Assembly (NCBI GenBank): GCA_942486035.1
Contig: CALNXK010000006.1
Span: 5,187,501-5,251,500, forward strand
Direction: 5' to 3'
Length of the DNA stretch: 64,000 nt
Source: Porites lobata
Lineage: Eukaryota; Cnidaria; Anthozoa; Scleractinia; Poritidae
Shown here: piece by piece, positions 1 through 10,405 of the stretch
How positions within the stretch are numbered: position 1 is the first letter of the stretch
Layout of the letters: the number at the start of each line of letters is the position of its first letter
The notes under the pieces: generated by a model
Database searches by the model: none
Seen by the model: the letters and a program-made list of their open reading frames with translations, nothing else
Told to the model about the DNA's origin: nothing
Position numbers and translations under genes: made by a program

Positions 1-185
1 AAAATAACGCACATCACTATTCGAAAACAGTAGGGGTCGTAGACCCCGGTGGTGTGATCAACCTTTGCGGGTTGTGGGATTGGGTAGGGATGGCGCCCTG
101 CATGGGACCAATGAGTCCCCTTCGTGCACTTTCCCCTGGACAGGCCTGTGTCCAGAAAAGCTGGTAAATAAATAAAATAAATAAA
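1..185 (+). mobile_element. 3' end of a non-LTR retrotransposon (fragment)
   Basis: The first 185 bases are GC-richer than what follows and end in a short A-rich tandem tail of AAATA units (about 165-186). This is typical of the 3' UTR and tail of a 5'-truncated LINE. No coding part is visible and the element may begin left of the window. The family is not identified. Confidence 0.4.
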
Positions 186-571
186 TACCGTATTTATTCG
201 ATTAACCGCCCTGGCCGCTTATTAAATTTTTGGACCTTGAGGGTGGGCGCTTATTCGAAGCTGGGCGCTTATTAAATTTTCACTATTTTCGGCAAGTGTA
301 GTATGTTTATTTTGCAACAAATCAAAAAAGGCAATGACAAAACGCGAAGATGTAACAAAGCAAGGTTTCTGTAAAATACTCTGAAGAAAACTCCGTCTTC
401 AGCGAAGTCTGTTATTAGTACTTATTCATTTTTGTTGGGTGGGAGGGGAAAGGGGGTTGGGTTTTTAGTTGTGGGCGCTCATTTGAGTTTGAGTGGAAGG
501 GGGAGGGGTGGGCGCTTATTCAAGGCTGGGCGCGAATTCGAGGTTGGGCGCTTATTCGAATAAAAACGGTA
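186..571. mobile_element. TA-bounded MITE with GCGCTTATT repeats
   Basis: The ends are an inverted repeat: TACCGTATTTATTCGA at 186-201 faces TCGAATAAAAACGGTA ending at 571, with one mismatch. The interior repeats the motif GGGCGCTTATT several times near both ends. The TA at each extremity fits a Tc1/mariner-like target duplication. There is no transposase frame, so it is non-autonomous. It resembles the element at 62727-63220 in design. Confidence 0.7.
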
Positions 572-1887
572 AATCTTTCCCACAGTACAGGCGTTATTTT
601 TTTCGCGTTTTTCAGGCGAGCGAACGGGAAAGGGCAAAGCGAGCGAAGAGCGCCAGACATACACGCCCGACGCGGGAAGGTACCTCGCGCTCCACGCCCG
701 CTTCGCGATTCGTTTGCCCAGAAAACCAAAAAAATAACACCTGTTCAGCTTGCTATACGGTCGCCTGTACTGCATGGTATACTGTACCGACATATAAGAA
801 CATACCGGGTATACATACACCGCTGGCAACAAACATTGTAGTTCGTTTCCGCCGGTAGCCTGTGCTATGAGAACTCCCATGCAAGGTGGCAGCAAAGCAG
901 AACAATATAGCCTGGTTCTCATATGTCACCGGTGCCCAGGATACTGTTCCCCACTCGGTAAAGTAGTGCAGATTGCAGGGGGCGAAGGGGGGGCAGAAGT
1001 GACCTGCCGGATAGCTAAACAAACCAGTGCAAACTGCAGCTGCAGAGAATTGAAAATTTTACTTTCAATCATAAAACTCCTTGCCAATCGCCAGAGTTGG
1101 AAAGGTATTATGTTTGGCATTTTTTTTTTGATAAAAGAAATGCCGGATTTTCCTTACTGAAGTAGAGAAATGAACGATTTACCAGTGTTACCGAGGCTTC
1201 AAATAGAATTTCCTTCAATTGTGCATTTTAGGTAAAAGAGCACGAGTAAGAAAAATTACGTTGTGTACAATAACCAAATGTTTAACACAAAACCTTTTCT
1301 TTCCCATATTGCACGTGCTATATTATTAAAGTGTGGCTCGCTGTTGTTCGCAAGAAGAACACGTGTCGGCAGTGAATTTGAAGTTGAAAGGGAAAGCGAA
1401 AATTACTGTTTATACTCTTTTTAAGTAAATGCACAACATCCTAATTCGCTAAACAGATTCAATTAGCAGAATTGTACGCGTATGCCCGCAATTTTGACGC
1501 CTGTTAAAAGTACGGCGCAATGTTGTTAGTTTTTGAAATCGCTTTGGGCACTGAATTTTAAGTGAGTTCCCAGATCGGCAGGTTTATTGCCGTGACCGGT
1601 GTTTTTCGCGCGCTTATTTGCATTTTCATTCATAAAGCTCGTTAATTATTCGTATTCTGTCAGGGTCACAAAAACAAAGACACGAGGTTTATTTCGGCAG
1701 ATGTATGGTTCGATAGTGAACTTCAAAGAGCTCTCATACCGAAGATATCTTCGACAGCTTCATAAAAACTTTCCACACCGCAGCAAAGGACCTATGTTTC
1801 GCATCCATCGCTGCTATTAATTACAGATGAAGCTCGAGTTCGCTCTTGAAGTTTGGTGAACCAGGAAAACGTTTACTACTTTATAAG
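572..1887. other. Non-coding region upstream of the PDZ gene
   Basis: This stretch lies between the TA-bounded element and the proposed PDZ start codon. The part at about 600-720 is rich in CG dinucleotides and looks repeat-like; the rest is A+T-rich. Short open frames exist on both strands but none shows a recognisable domain. The promoter and 5' UTR of the PDZ gene should lie here, but no specific site can be assigned. Confidence 0.5.
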
Positions 1888-2304
1888 ATGAGGGCGCCAA
1901 GTTCTACGTCTTTGTTGTCAAAAGCCTACAACTTTCTCAAGGGCAAAACGTCTCAAAATGATGAGAACTTCTACGCTAAGACAAGGAGCCCCTTTCCAAG
2001 CGAGATTTACCACACTCTTAGCGAGCCGATCGATCAGAAAAGAGGACCAAGTATTTCGCGGAAGAACAGGCAAATTCTGGGAGAGATTAGCAATCGGCCT
2101 TGGTCTGTGGCCATGGACCGTGAACAGAAACAACAAAGTTTGAGTAAAGGGAGATTCAGTCCCCGCGCGATGGTCAAAAATTATTGGACGACAAGTAGAG
2201 AAGACAAGAAGCTGAACAATGAGTTACAGCAACAACCAAAGAACGGAAGATCTCAAGACCAAGAATACGACGATATCGAAGAAGAAGGAATTTTTAAGAT
2301 TCAG
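1888..2304 (+). CDS. PDZ gene exon 1
   Basis: Open from ATG 1888 to a CAG/GTTTGT donor after 2304; 139 codons. It encodes the basic N-terminal region and ends with the acidic run DDIEEEGIFKIQ, which is the first strand of PDZ1. The intron thus splits PDZ1 at its first strand, in phase 0. Confidence 0.7.
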
Positions 2305-5300
2305 GTTTGTGATCTTTTATTTCACCTGAAAGTTTCAAACTCCCACTGGAAGTTAGGTTTTCTTCAATTAGGTAATTCAGTGCGATATCGAGGGCCTTAG
2401 ACTGATAGTCCTTCAATCTGTTTGGCTACATTCTTAAAGAAAAAAAATTCAGCTTCATTTGAGAAGGCAATCTCGACCAGGGATTATACGCGGGTCAAAC
2501 AAGACTTTGAATGGAATTAGCCACTCCTATTAACAAATAAGACAAAAACTCCTAAAATCGCCACAGCCCATAAAAACTGGAATATGAATTGACATTTTGT
2601 CTGAAGTGGATTACGGTTCGTCATATTTTTTTTATCCATAACGTAAATTAAGGGAACTTTTACCACACCCCAAAAATTTGTAGGATCTTTTCAAGTGAAA
2701 CGAGTTATTTGTATATGATTAGTTAAAAGTGCCTCTGTTTCCGGGATAGACTAAACTTAATAATCGAAACTAAAAACAAGGTTTGAACTTAAGTTGGAAA
2801 ATGTGGCACTGAAGAAAGCTCTTCAAAGGAAATATAAACAAGAAATAAATCAGGTTTAGCAAAAATACCCTCTAAACTTAATATGAAGTAAAATCAAAGC
2901 GATTTGAATTTAGTTCGCACTCTATCTTGAAAGGTAAAAACGTTTTGGACATACATACGCCAAATGAAAACACAGTTTCTTGAGGATTATACGTTCTTTT
3001 TTTACTAGATTGGCCTTTCAGAACTTGTGCTCCGTTTTGGAAACGTTGTTTTCTAGGCCGCGCAGTTGTGGTGTATCACTGTCAAAATTTCAAACTGTGA
3101 AGACAAAAGAACTTTCTATGCTTGAAAGAAACTGTTTGTGTCTTCCTATATAGTCTATATACGCTATTGTGTTAACACGACCACCGTTCACCTTGAGCGA
3201 AAAGGGAGTCAAAAGACTAAAACCCAGACCAAATATATAGAAGATGTATCACGATACACAAAGTTTTAAGGAAGAATTTGTTTTTCCGGTATCATTGTTA
3301 ATTTTAAGGTTCTACTTTCATCGACAAACAGAGGAATTTCTTAATTCTGGTTAAAAACCTTGTAATAAGCTTTTTCGTTTTATATCCCACTGAAAGCATG
3401 CATCTATCACATTTTTAACTTAAAGAATAGTCCAACTCTTTTAACATTTGCTAGACCAAAAACCGCTCAAAAAGTGTGTCTTAAAAACTCAGCGGCAGCG
3501 TGGCAAAATTGTATATTGTATTCTGCCACGCGACCTTTTGTTTCTCTTTTGTCGTGTCATGATGAATTTGCTATTGAAATCAATAATTGATATCAAGGAT
3601 TTTTGGTATAAGTTTCTTACTTGGCTATCTCAAAACATCCGATCGATTATGATGTTAACAGTATCCCACTGACATGAATAACAATCTGTTTGTCGAATGT
3701 ACACAAAATTTAATTGACCCGCGGCAAGTAACAATACCGATGAAAAATGCGGAATTCTTGGCTATGACTTTGATTGATAACGGTGAATTGTTCAAGACAT
3801 GTGAAAATTTGGGAGTAAATACGATCAGATACTCAAAAGGTTGTTGTTTATTGAATAACGCCGGAATAGCATTTACTGCATTTACTAAGATGAAACCGGA
3901 AAGGTTTTAACGGATCACACTTTTGTTGGAAGCGACCACGATGAATGGAGTCCATTTTCCAAGATTTACGCTTAAGAATGCAATGTGAGTGTAGTCCGCG
4001 TTCGAGTGATAACTTAACTCTGAAAGACTGCGGGAAATTTGTAATTCGTCTATCAGGTTCTTAGTCATTAACACAAAAGGAAATCAGGCAAATTGTTCTA
4101 ATGACTACGGAAAAAGTGAAGCAAGATAAGAGCATTTTCTGACCGAACAAAACGTACTCGACATCTATTTTGAATGAACTACATGGTTCATTTCCCGTTT
4201 GTTCATTTGAGCCGGATTAATCGGATAAGTACAAGAATCAACGGACAAGTGCATTAAAGAAATCTTTTCAATGTGATGTGACACGGCACCTGTTTACATG
4301 TAAAGCACGTGTCAAAATCTGGCTTTATTATGCTAATTTATGTCCGTGTGGTCTTATCTATGTTCGGGTGGCACGAGCCATTGCAGCAATGCAACTGAAA
4401 GGCGGGAAATGATTAACTGAACACGCGTGTAAAATTGTTTGCGTAATTTGTCTTGATTTGCGGTCGTGACACTATCTTGTCTTACGGCAATTAAAAATAA
4501 AAATAAACCTGCGGCAGATGCCATAGTTTTTCAATATTCAACAGGTTTTAATTGAAAAGCTAACTAAATAGCACATAACGGAAATTGTGGTTTTGCCCCA
4601 GTAATAGTAAAATATATGGATAAAATCTCGATGTAACGAAACCTCGTTATAGCGAACAAGTTTTGTCAGTCCAGAGCGAAGAATCGAGGTTACTTTAGAC
4701 GTTTTGCACACTTCTTCGAGATCAAGCTTTATTGACATCCCCCATTTGTATCAATGTCTTACTTGAATGCTATGACACAAAGCTTCACGGAAGAAAACTA
4801 TACCAAAAGTTTAGAAAAACTATAAACTAAAATTAAATTGTGTGACAAGTTTCAAATAAGACCTTGGCGCCACTTTGTGTCCGTCAGAAGAGTCAAGATT
4901 TATTGTTATTTTGTGGCTTAAAATTTTAACTGTCCACCTTTGTGCTATCTTTTTGCTGATGAGAAACTTTCTTGAGACTCCCTCAAAAAATCACGAAAAA
5001 AAAAACTCTCCAAAGGCACGATTTCTCTTGCTTCGAGGCACCATAACTTGCTACTGAAGGCGCACCGTGGACGGGGGAGGGGAGGGTGCAGTGGCGTTTT
5101 GCGAACACTTTCTTCCACCGTGTGGCTCAATAAGGTTGCCAGTTAAAAATGGCCAACTTAAATTTCACAATTGTCACAATGAAAAATATATTGTCAACTG
5201 TTCGCCATGTCTTACTTACTGGTCAGGGACAGGTACCGATATGTACATCTACCACCTTTTGCAAAACAGCAAGAGGCAAGGCTGTGGAAAACTTGAACAA

Positions 5301-7586
5301 GGTGCGCAAATGTCATGCAAATGTGGGCAATAACACGAAAATTCTTCCAAGTGAACGTTATTGGATTTCCATGAATACAATCACTTCTATTGGATTTTTA
5401 ACTACAGATTGTTTAAAGTCCTTTTTTTATAGTATTTTTGTTAAATGAGCACGCGAACTTGACATGCGTATCAAAGCGGGGTTTGAGGGGGAAGGGTGCG
5501 CTTGATAGCCATCCTCCACCCCACCTCTCTCAGTTTCTTGCCCTTGCCCCTCGTGCTCGCTTCGTACGCTGATTGTTGATCGAAATGCAACTAAAATGGT
5601 CTATCTTTTTTCATCTACAGCTGATCAAACCTCACAATGGTTTTCTTGGCATCGTATTGATCGGCGGAGCTGACACACCGCTGCAATACCATTACGTCAA
5701 CGATATCCTACCCAACTCTTCAGCTTCCAAATCAGGCCGCGTTAGAGCTGGAGACCAACTGCTCGAAGCCAATGGTCATTCACTTGGCGGGAAAACACAC
5801 GCCGAAGCGCTGACGATCTTCCGATCTTTACCCGCGGTGGTAGAGTTACTGGTAGCGAGAACCAAGGACGCCAATCGCTCAGTTCTAGAGCGGTTGAAAC
5901 ACGAGGAGAAAGAAAACAAGCAAGTGAACAACAATATTGCATTGCCAGACAGGAGGCGAAGCGTTATTGAGGAGGCCGCCAAGACAAGTGTTATCCCCAG
6001 ATCCCCCGCATCTGTTGTTGACGTCACTAAGACAAAGTGCCCATATGTGAAAGCTGTAAAACGGAATTCGCGGGTGTCGTCTTTTGTTGGGACGGAAGAG
6101 GATAAAGTGGTGGCCAACTCTACTGTGAGTACCCATTATGACAGGCAGAAACGAAATCAAGAATATCACGAGTTTGGAAATGAGAAAGAAGACAACAAGA
6201 TTCGGCGAATGGGAGAGGTTAGTTTGAACAGGAAATCAGGGTGATTTTAAAGTAACAACATAACGAAAACGTCCAAACGTTTCCAGAAAAAAAAGTCCGT
6301 GAAGTGTCCCTATTAACATTATTGATGATGTGAGACATTTTTCCGTTATGGACATGAACTCAAGGAGGTTTGTAAAAACACGTTGGGCAGTGCTAAGCAA
6401 GCACTTATTATATGTAATAAGCTTTTTGCAACGTCCTTGAGTGTGAATGTTAAGGTTTAACAGCAAAGCGTCAACGTAAGCTACTAAGAATTGCCGAGTC
6501 TGTGACAAAAATCTAGAACAGCAAAAAAATAAGACATCACAACGTTTGCATCTTTACCCAGTGGAAAAAAAAAAACCAAAAATTAAAAAAAATTATGGCC
6601 TCTCACCAATTTCTTTCCATGAAAAACTTCCTTTGGCAGAGCGAGTCTCTTGAGAAGAGTAAACTGGACGGAAAATGGCACGTGTTGATAGAGGTGTTGT
6701 ATGTAAAGGCCTTTCGCACAGAAAGATGTACGGGCGACATGTTAAAACGTACGGTGAAAAAGTATTAAGGGAAGGGAGGAAAGGAATTATTTACGTGCTG
6801 AAGTTTTCTTTTTCTGTGTAGGTATTTATGCCATCCACTGACGGCGATAACGAAGACCTGGAAGTCTTCACAGATGGTCATGTTATAACCTTCGACCTGC
6901 CACAAATCCAGGAGGATATGACGCTACCATATGCCACTATAAGACACAAGCGAAATTTAAACGTTTCACGAAGCGTCATTGAAGGAGGTGACATAACAGC
7001 AACCTGGCCTGCCTTTACGACGAAGCAGCGTCTCCCACTCCCCTGGGATTCCTCCGCAACTCCGAGGCCAGCGACTGTTGGCCGAAGCTCCTCGGTTCGC
7101 GTTCGGCGCAGCAACGCCGCAACTTCGGCATCGACCTTAACCCTGCATCAAACCTCTTTGAATCGGAAGTCAACGGCAAAGCATTACATCGATAAAAAAA
7201 CGCTGACCTTTGAGATTGAGCGGGCAAACACGAGCGCTGATTGGGGCTTTTCAATCGGAGGTGGGGTATTTTCCCCGTACGGGGACTTGCCGATTTCTAT
7301 CTCCGAAATCTCAGTCAGTGGCGGTGGACCGGAGTTTCTACAGAAGGGCGATGAAATAGTGGCTTTTAGTGGGGATAGTTTTGAAGGTACCACATTTCTG
7401 GAAGCAGAGAAGATGTTAAGGAGATGTAAAAGGAACAGAGCTACAGTAACAATTAAACGAAAATACCTTGAACGTTGTCAGAACCCACAAAGCAATCCAT
7501 ACATAGAGGCATGGAGTTCATTGAATTCAACGAAAATTACGCCAGTTAAAAAGCAGAGAAGACGGCCAAAGTCAGTGCACTATTGA
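1888..7586 (+). CDS. Two-PDZ-domain scaffold protein (three exons)
   Basis: Joining 1888-2304, 5621-6217 and 6822-7586 gives a continuous frame of about 592 residues, all introns in phase 0. Residues 1-133 are basic and low in hydrophobics, without a recognised domain. PDZ1 spans about 134-221, with the carboxylate-binding loop GFLGI and the RAGDQLLEANG segment. A charged linker follows, and PDZ2 spans about 465-553, with WGFSIGGG and LQKGDEIVAFSG. The tail is short and basic. PDZ domains bind C-terminal peptides of partner proteins, usually at membranes or junctions, so a cytosolic scaffold role is inferred. The start at 1888 is the first ATG after an in-frame stop at 1828. The architecture recalls the PDZ repeats of pro-interleukin-16/PDZD2-like proteins, but orthology is not established. 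Further upstream exons cannot be excluded. Confidence 0.8.
2305..5620. other. Intron 1 of the PDZ gene
   Basis: A+T-rich intron of about 3.3 kb. Small open frames occur, for example 3674-3910 on the + strand, without recognisable domains or splice support. No transposon ends were recognised with confidence. Confidence 0.6.
5621..6217 (+). CDS. PDZ gene exon 2 (PDZ1)
   Basis: A clear acceptor (TTTTTTCATCTACAG) precedes 5621 and a consensus donor GAG/GTTAGT follows 6217; 199 codons. It carries nearly all of PDZ1 (LIKPHNGFLGIVLIGG onward) and then a basic, glutamate-rich linker. Without splicing the frame would stop at 6242. Confidence 0.85.
6822..7586 (+). CDS. PDZ gene exon 3 (PDZ2 and C-terminus)
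   Basis: The acceptor TTTTTCTGTGTAG ends at 6821. The frame starts GTA TTT ATG and runs 254 codons to TGA at 7584-7586. A serine/threonine/arginine-rich stretch precedes PDZ2, whose glycine loop is unusually rich in glycine (FSIGGG, then VSGGGPEF). Confidence 0.85.
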   Translation, partial: VFMPSTDGDNEDLEVFTDGHVITFDLPQIQEDMTLPYATIRHKRNLNVSRSVIEGGDITATWPAFTTKQRLPLPWDSSATPRPATVGRSSSVRVRRSNAATSASTLTLHQTSLNRKSTAKHYIDKKTLTFEIERANTSADWGFSIGGGVFSPYGDLPISISEISVSGGGPEFLQKGDEIVAFSGDSFEGTTFLEAEKMLRRCKRNRATVTIKRKYLERCQNPQSNPYIEAWSSLNSTKITPVKKQRRRPKSVHY

Positions 7587-9351
7587 CAGATTACATACTG
7601 GTGCAAGATATGACGAGTAGTCGCTACATGTGCTGGATTATTTTGAAGGACAAGCTGAGAGCAAAAGCACTACTCGGATAATGAACCAATCAGAATGAAA
7701 AGAAAAAACTGTAGCCGTTCACGTGCCTGCTCAAATGGGATCCGCTCAAATGGCGGGAACAAACAGCGCAGATTCTAATCAAAGAATCTGATTGGTTGAA
7801 ACAGGAACAGCGTGTCCGCAGTAATTAGTTGGAACAAATACTAGCAAAACACTTCACACCGTCCCCCGCAAAAACGGAATCGTGGAAAGTAACGCGAGAA
7901 AAAATAAATAAATAAAAAATAGCAAAGTAATACTGTTATGAGAATATTACTGCAAAACTGTGAATTGCTAGATTCAAATTTATATTTTTGCTGTTGTTAT
8001 GCACATGTGATATTTTAAGCTAAAAGGAAAAAACTCTGCGTTATACTCTTTGTGAAAAGTTTCCATGATATTTTTAGCATTTTACATGAAACTTCCACAG
8101 ATCCTGCCTATAATTTTTGAAAATTCACTCATTGCTATTGGTAGTTTGTTTGAAGTGGTGAATCAAATTTACGTGTAAGAAAATAATTAGTTAGTGAATG
8201 GAGATTTCCAAAAAATCGACTTCGTCGACCTATTGCTCGCTCTCGGACAACTTCAGGTTTTTTTATGACTGGGCAAAACTGTATCTAAAAAAACAAACAG
8301 AAGGTTAGATCTTTCTTCCATTTCATATTTTACTACCAATTGTGTCCAAAATAGATATCATTTTCAAGATAAATCCTACAGAGTGAGACCAGAAGCTTTT
8401 TTTTGAATGGTCACACTGAATCTGAGTAACAAACTAAAGACTACACATCAAAAAGTAACAGATATAAAAAAGGTGAACTGTTTTTGAAACTTTTAGGTCA
8501 GAGGATAAAATCTTATGGTGTGACCATTCGAAGGAAACCTCTTTTGCAGAACTCTTGCAACAAAAAATTCAACAATGGAACAATTATCGTTTGTGATGTT
8601 TGGCTCTAAACCAAGCAACTAGTATCAATTCGTATGTAAAGTATTTTGGTACCTTATACTGGCAAAAAGAAGCTCGTTGCATCTATATATACATTAATAA
8701 TGGCTCTGCAATACAATTCATTAAATATTTTCTACTTCTACCTAGTATCATTTGTGTTTAATCTGCATTCATGTTGTTACTCTTTTGGCCTGAGAAAAGT
8801 CTTTATGTATGATGACTGGTTTTCTTAAAAAATACCGAGAGTCGTTCAATACACAAGAACATACAATTAGTCAAGATAACACTCAGAAACACGTAAGTGA
8901 TGGTGACGTCCAGTATTGAGTACACATCCCTTTCATATACGACCCCTTTCACAAGGTAGACAGCCGGTGCTGGAAAGTCCTTGAATTTCAATGCTTACTC
9001 TTTAGTTTTAAGTAGAACTCCAAGGAGAAAGGAGCAAACACAGAAAGACCTTCGGGATAAAATTGCTCATGTTGTGGAAGAACAAGGCTCTTTTTTGCAC
9101 TGAACAGAGTCCTTGAAAATGGGAAATAAGTCCTTGAAAGCCCTTGAAAAGTCCTTGAAAAGCCCTTGAATTTTTTTTGTTCAAAAAAGGGTCTGAGCCC
9201 TGTATTGGACATGTGTACCAATATCCCAACACAGAGAAACAGGTGTTTGTTGAGGGTATGCAAATGTCAAAGTTCATCTAGAATGTGTGCAACTACCATG
9301 CCGAAATTTTGAGACAAAATTAAGACGTTGGGATGAATCAGAGAGGTGTAA
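7587..9351. other. PDZ 3' UTR and intergenic region
   Basis: The 3' flank of the PDZ gene. A candidate poly(A) signal AATAAA lies at 7903-7908 within an A-rich run. A 12-bp inverted repeat (GAATGGTCACAC at 8405-8416, reverse complement at 8518-8529) is present. Around 9110-9175 the short unit CCTTGAAA recurs several times. No coding region is supported. Confidence 0.5.
7903..7908 (+). terminator. Candidate poly(A) signal of the PDZ gene
   Basis: AATAAA about 320 bases after the stop codon, inside an A-rich run. It is consistent with 3' end formation, but overlapping AATAAA copies follow and no cleavage site can be fixed. Confidence 0.4.
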
Positions 9352-9512
9352 AGGTTATGTTACATGGGAAGATTCGCAACGACAATTTAGTGCAACACAT
9401 CGTTGCAATGTTGGAACAATGTTGTACCTCGTCGAAACAATGTCGCTACAATGTTGCAACGCTGTGTTGCACTAAAATTTGTCGTTGCAAATCGTCTCGT
9501 GTAACATCACCT
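9352..9512. mobile_element. 161-bp foldback MITE, PIF/Harbinger-like
   Basis: Long inverted repeats: the left end AGGTTATGTTAC continues through GCAACGACAATTT to GTGCAACACA, and the right arm mirrors it with few changes. A 3-bp TAA flanks both sides (9349-9351 and 9513-9515), as in PIF/Harbinger target duplications. There is no coding capacity. Confidence 0.7.
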
Positions 9513-10279
9513 TAAGGCCTTCAGTAAGGCCTATAATCTTCAATGTGCCCCTCAAAGAGGCAGGTCATCTTCTCCCCCCTCCTTCCTCTTTTTTCTCTCC
9601 CTCCCCCTAGACTGTACATTCAACCTCAACTACTGTAATTTGTCTTCTTTTGGATCAAAGATGGTGGTAGTCTTTGAATGAAGGTATTTCCAGTTGTTTC
9701 TTCTCCCCTGTGAATAAATCAAGTGGGTAGAACTGAAAAGCTACAGACCCTAAACCACTGTGCATCCATTGAACTACAGGATTTTCTAATAAGTTTCATT
9801 TCGCGCAATTTATCAATGACATATCTACTACCAAAGGGTATTAAAATAAAGAATGGCATGCAAACTTCACTTCAGTTCTGTGGACTGTTGTAATCTGTAT
9901 CACTGTCTGTTGTATTATCCAAACGAGGACCAGATCAAGTGCATCCTTCTGCATATTAGCAAAATTTACCTGATATGACAGCAGAGGAAAGAAGACAACA
10001 AGTCTGTGTGACAAGTTTGACAATAATATTATGTTTAAAAAAAAAATCCAGCCAAACTTCACCTTCCTTTAATAACAGATCTTTTTGTAAAAGACCAGAA
10101 CATGTTGATGTAAAGTGAAGATCACGACAAAAAACAGATTTGCAAGTACAGCTGTAGTAGCCCTGTCACATTTGTTGCACACAAATGTTAATGCCCTCCT
10201 CTTCTTTCTGCCATTCCCTTACAAAAGGTCTCTATATTAGTTCAGGAGATTTGATGGATTGCAGAAGTATCCATATTTG
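9513..10279. other. 3' flank of the small membrane-protein gene
   Basis: A+T-rich sequence with a pyrimidine-rich run at about 9565-9610. It should contain the 3' UTR of the - strand gene ending at 10280. A possible ATTAAA signal reads on the - strand at 10068-10073. Nothing else was recognised. Confidence 0.4.
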
Positions 10280-10405
10280 TTACTTGCCCAATGGTTTACT
10301 ATTATCTGCATCACTGTACAGTGTTTCATTTAGGAGAGCATTGCATTCTTCATCTTCTGGTGTTACTTCTGGAGGGATGAGTCCAAGCATGACATGAATC
10401 TTCTT
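10280..10405 (-). CDS. Small membrane protein exon 2
   Basis: The acceptor TTTTATCTTACAG precedes 10405 on the - strand. 42 codons, ending at TAA (10282-10280). Encodes the basic start KKIHVMLGLIPPEV and the acidic C-terminal tail. Confidence 0.7.
   Translation of the reverse strand, partial: KKIHVMLGLIPPEVTPEDEECNALLNETLYSDADNSKPLGK

Noticed and set aside
493..922. Overlapping frames on both strands
   Set aside because: They sit in a repeat-like, CG-rich stretch at the edge of a MITE; no recognisable product.
3674..3910. 78-codon + strand frame
   Set aside because: No domain, no splice support and it lies in intron 1 of the PDZ gene.
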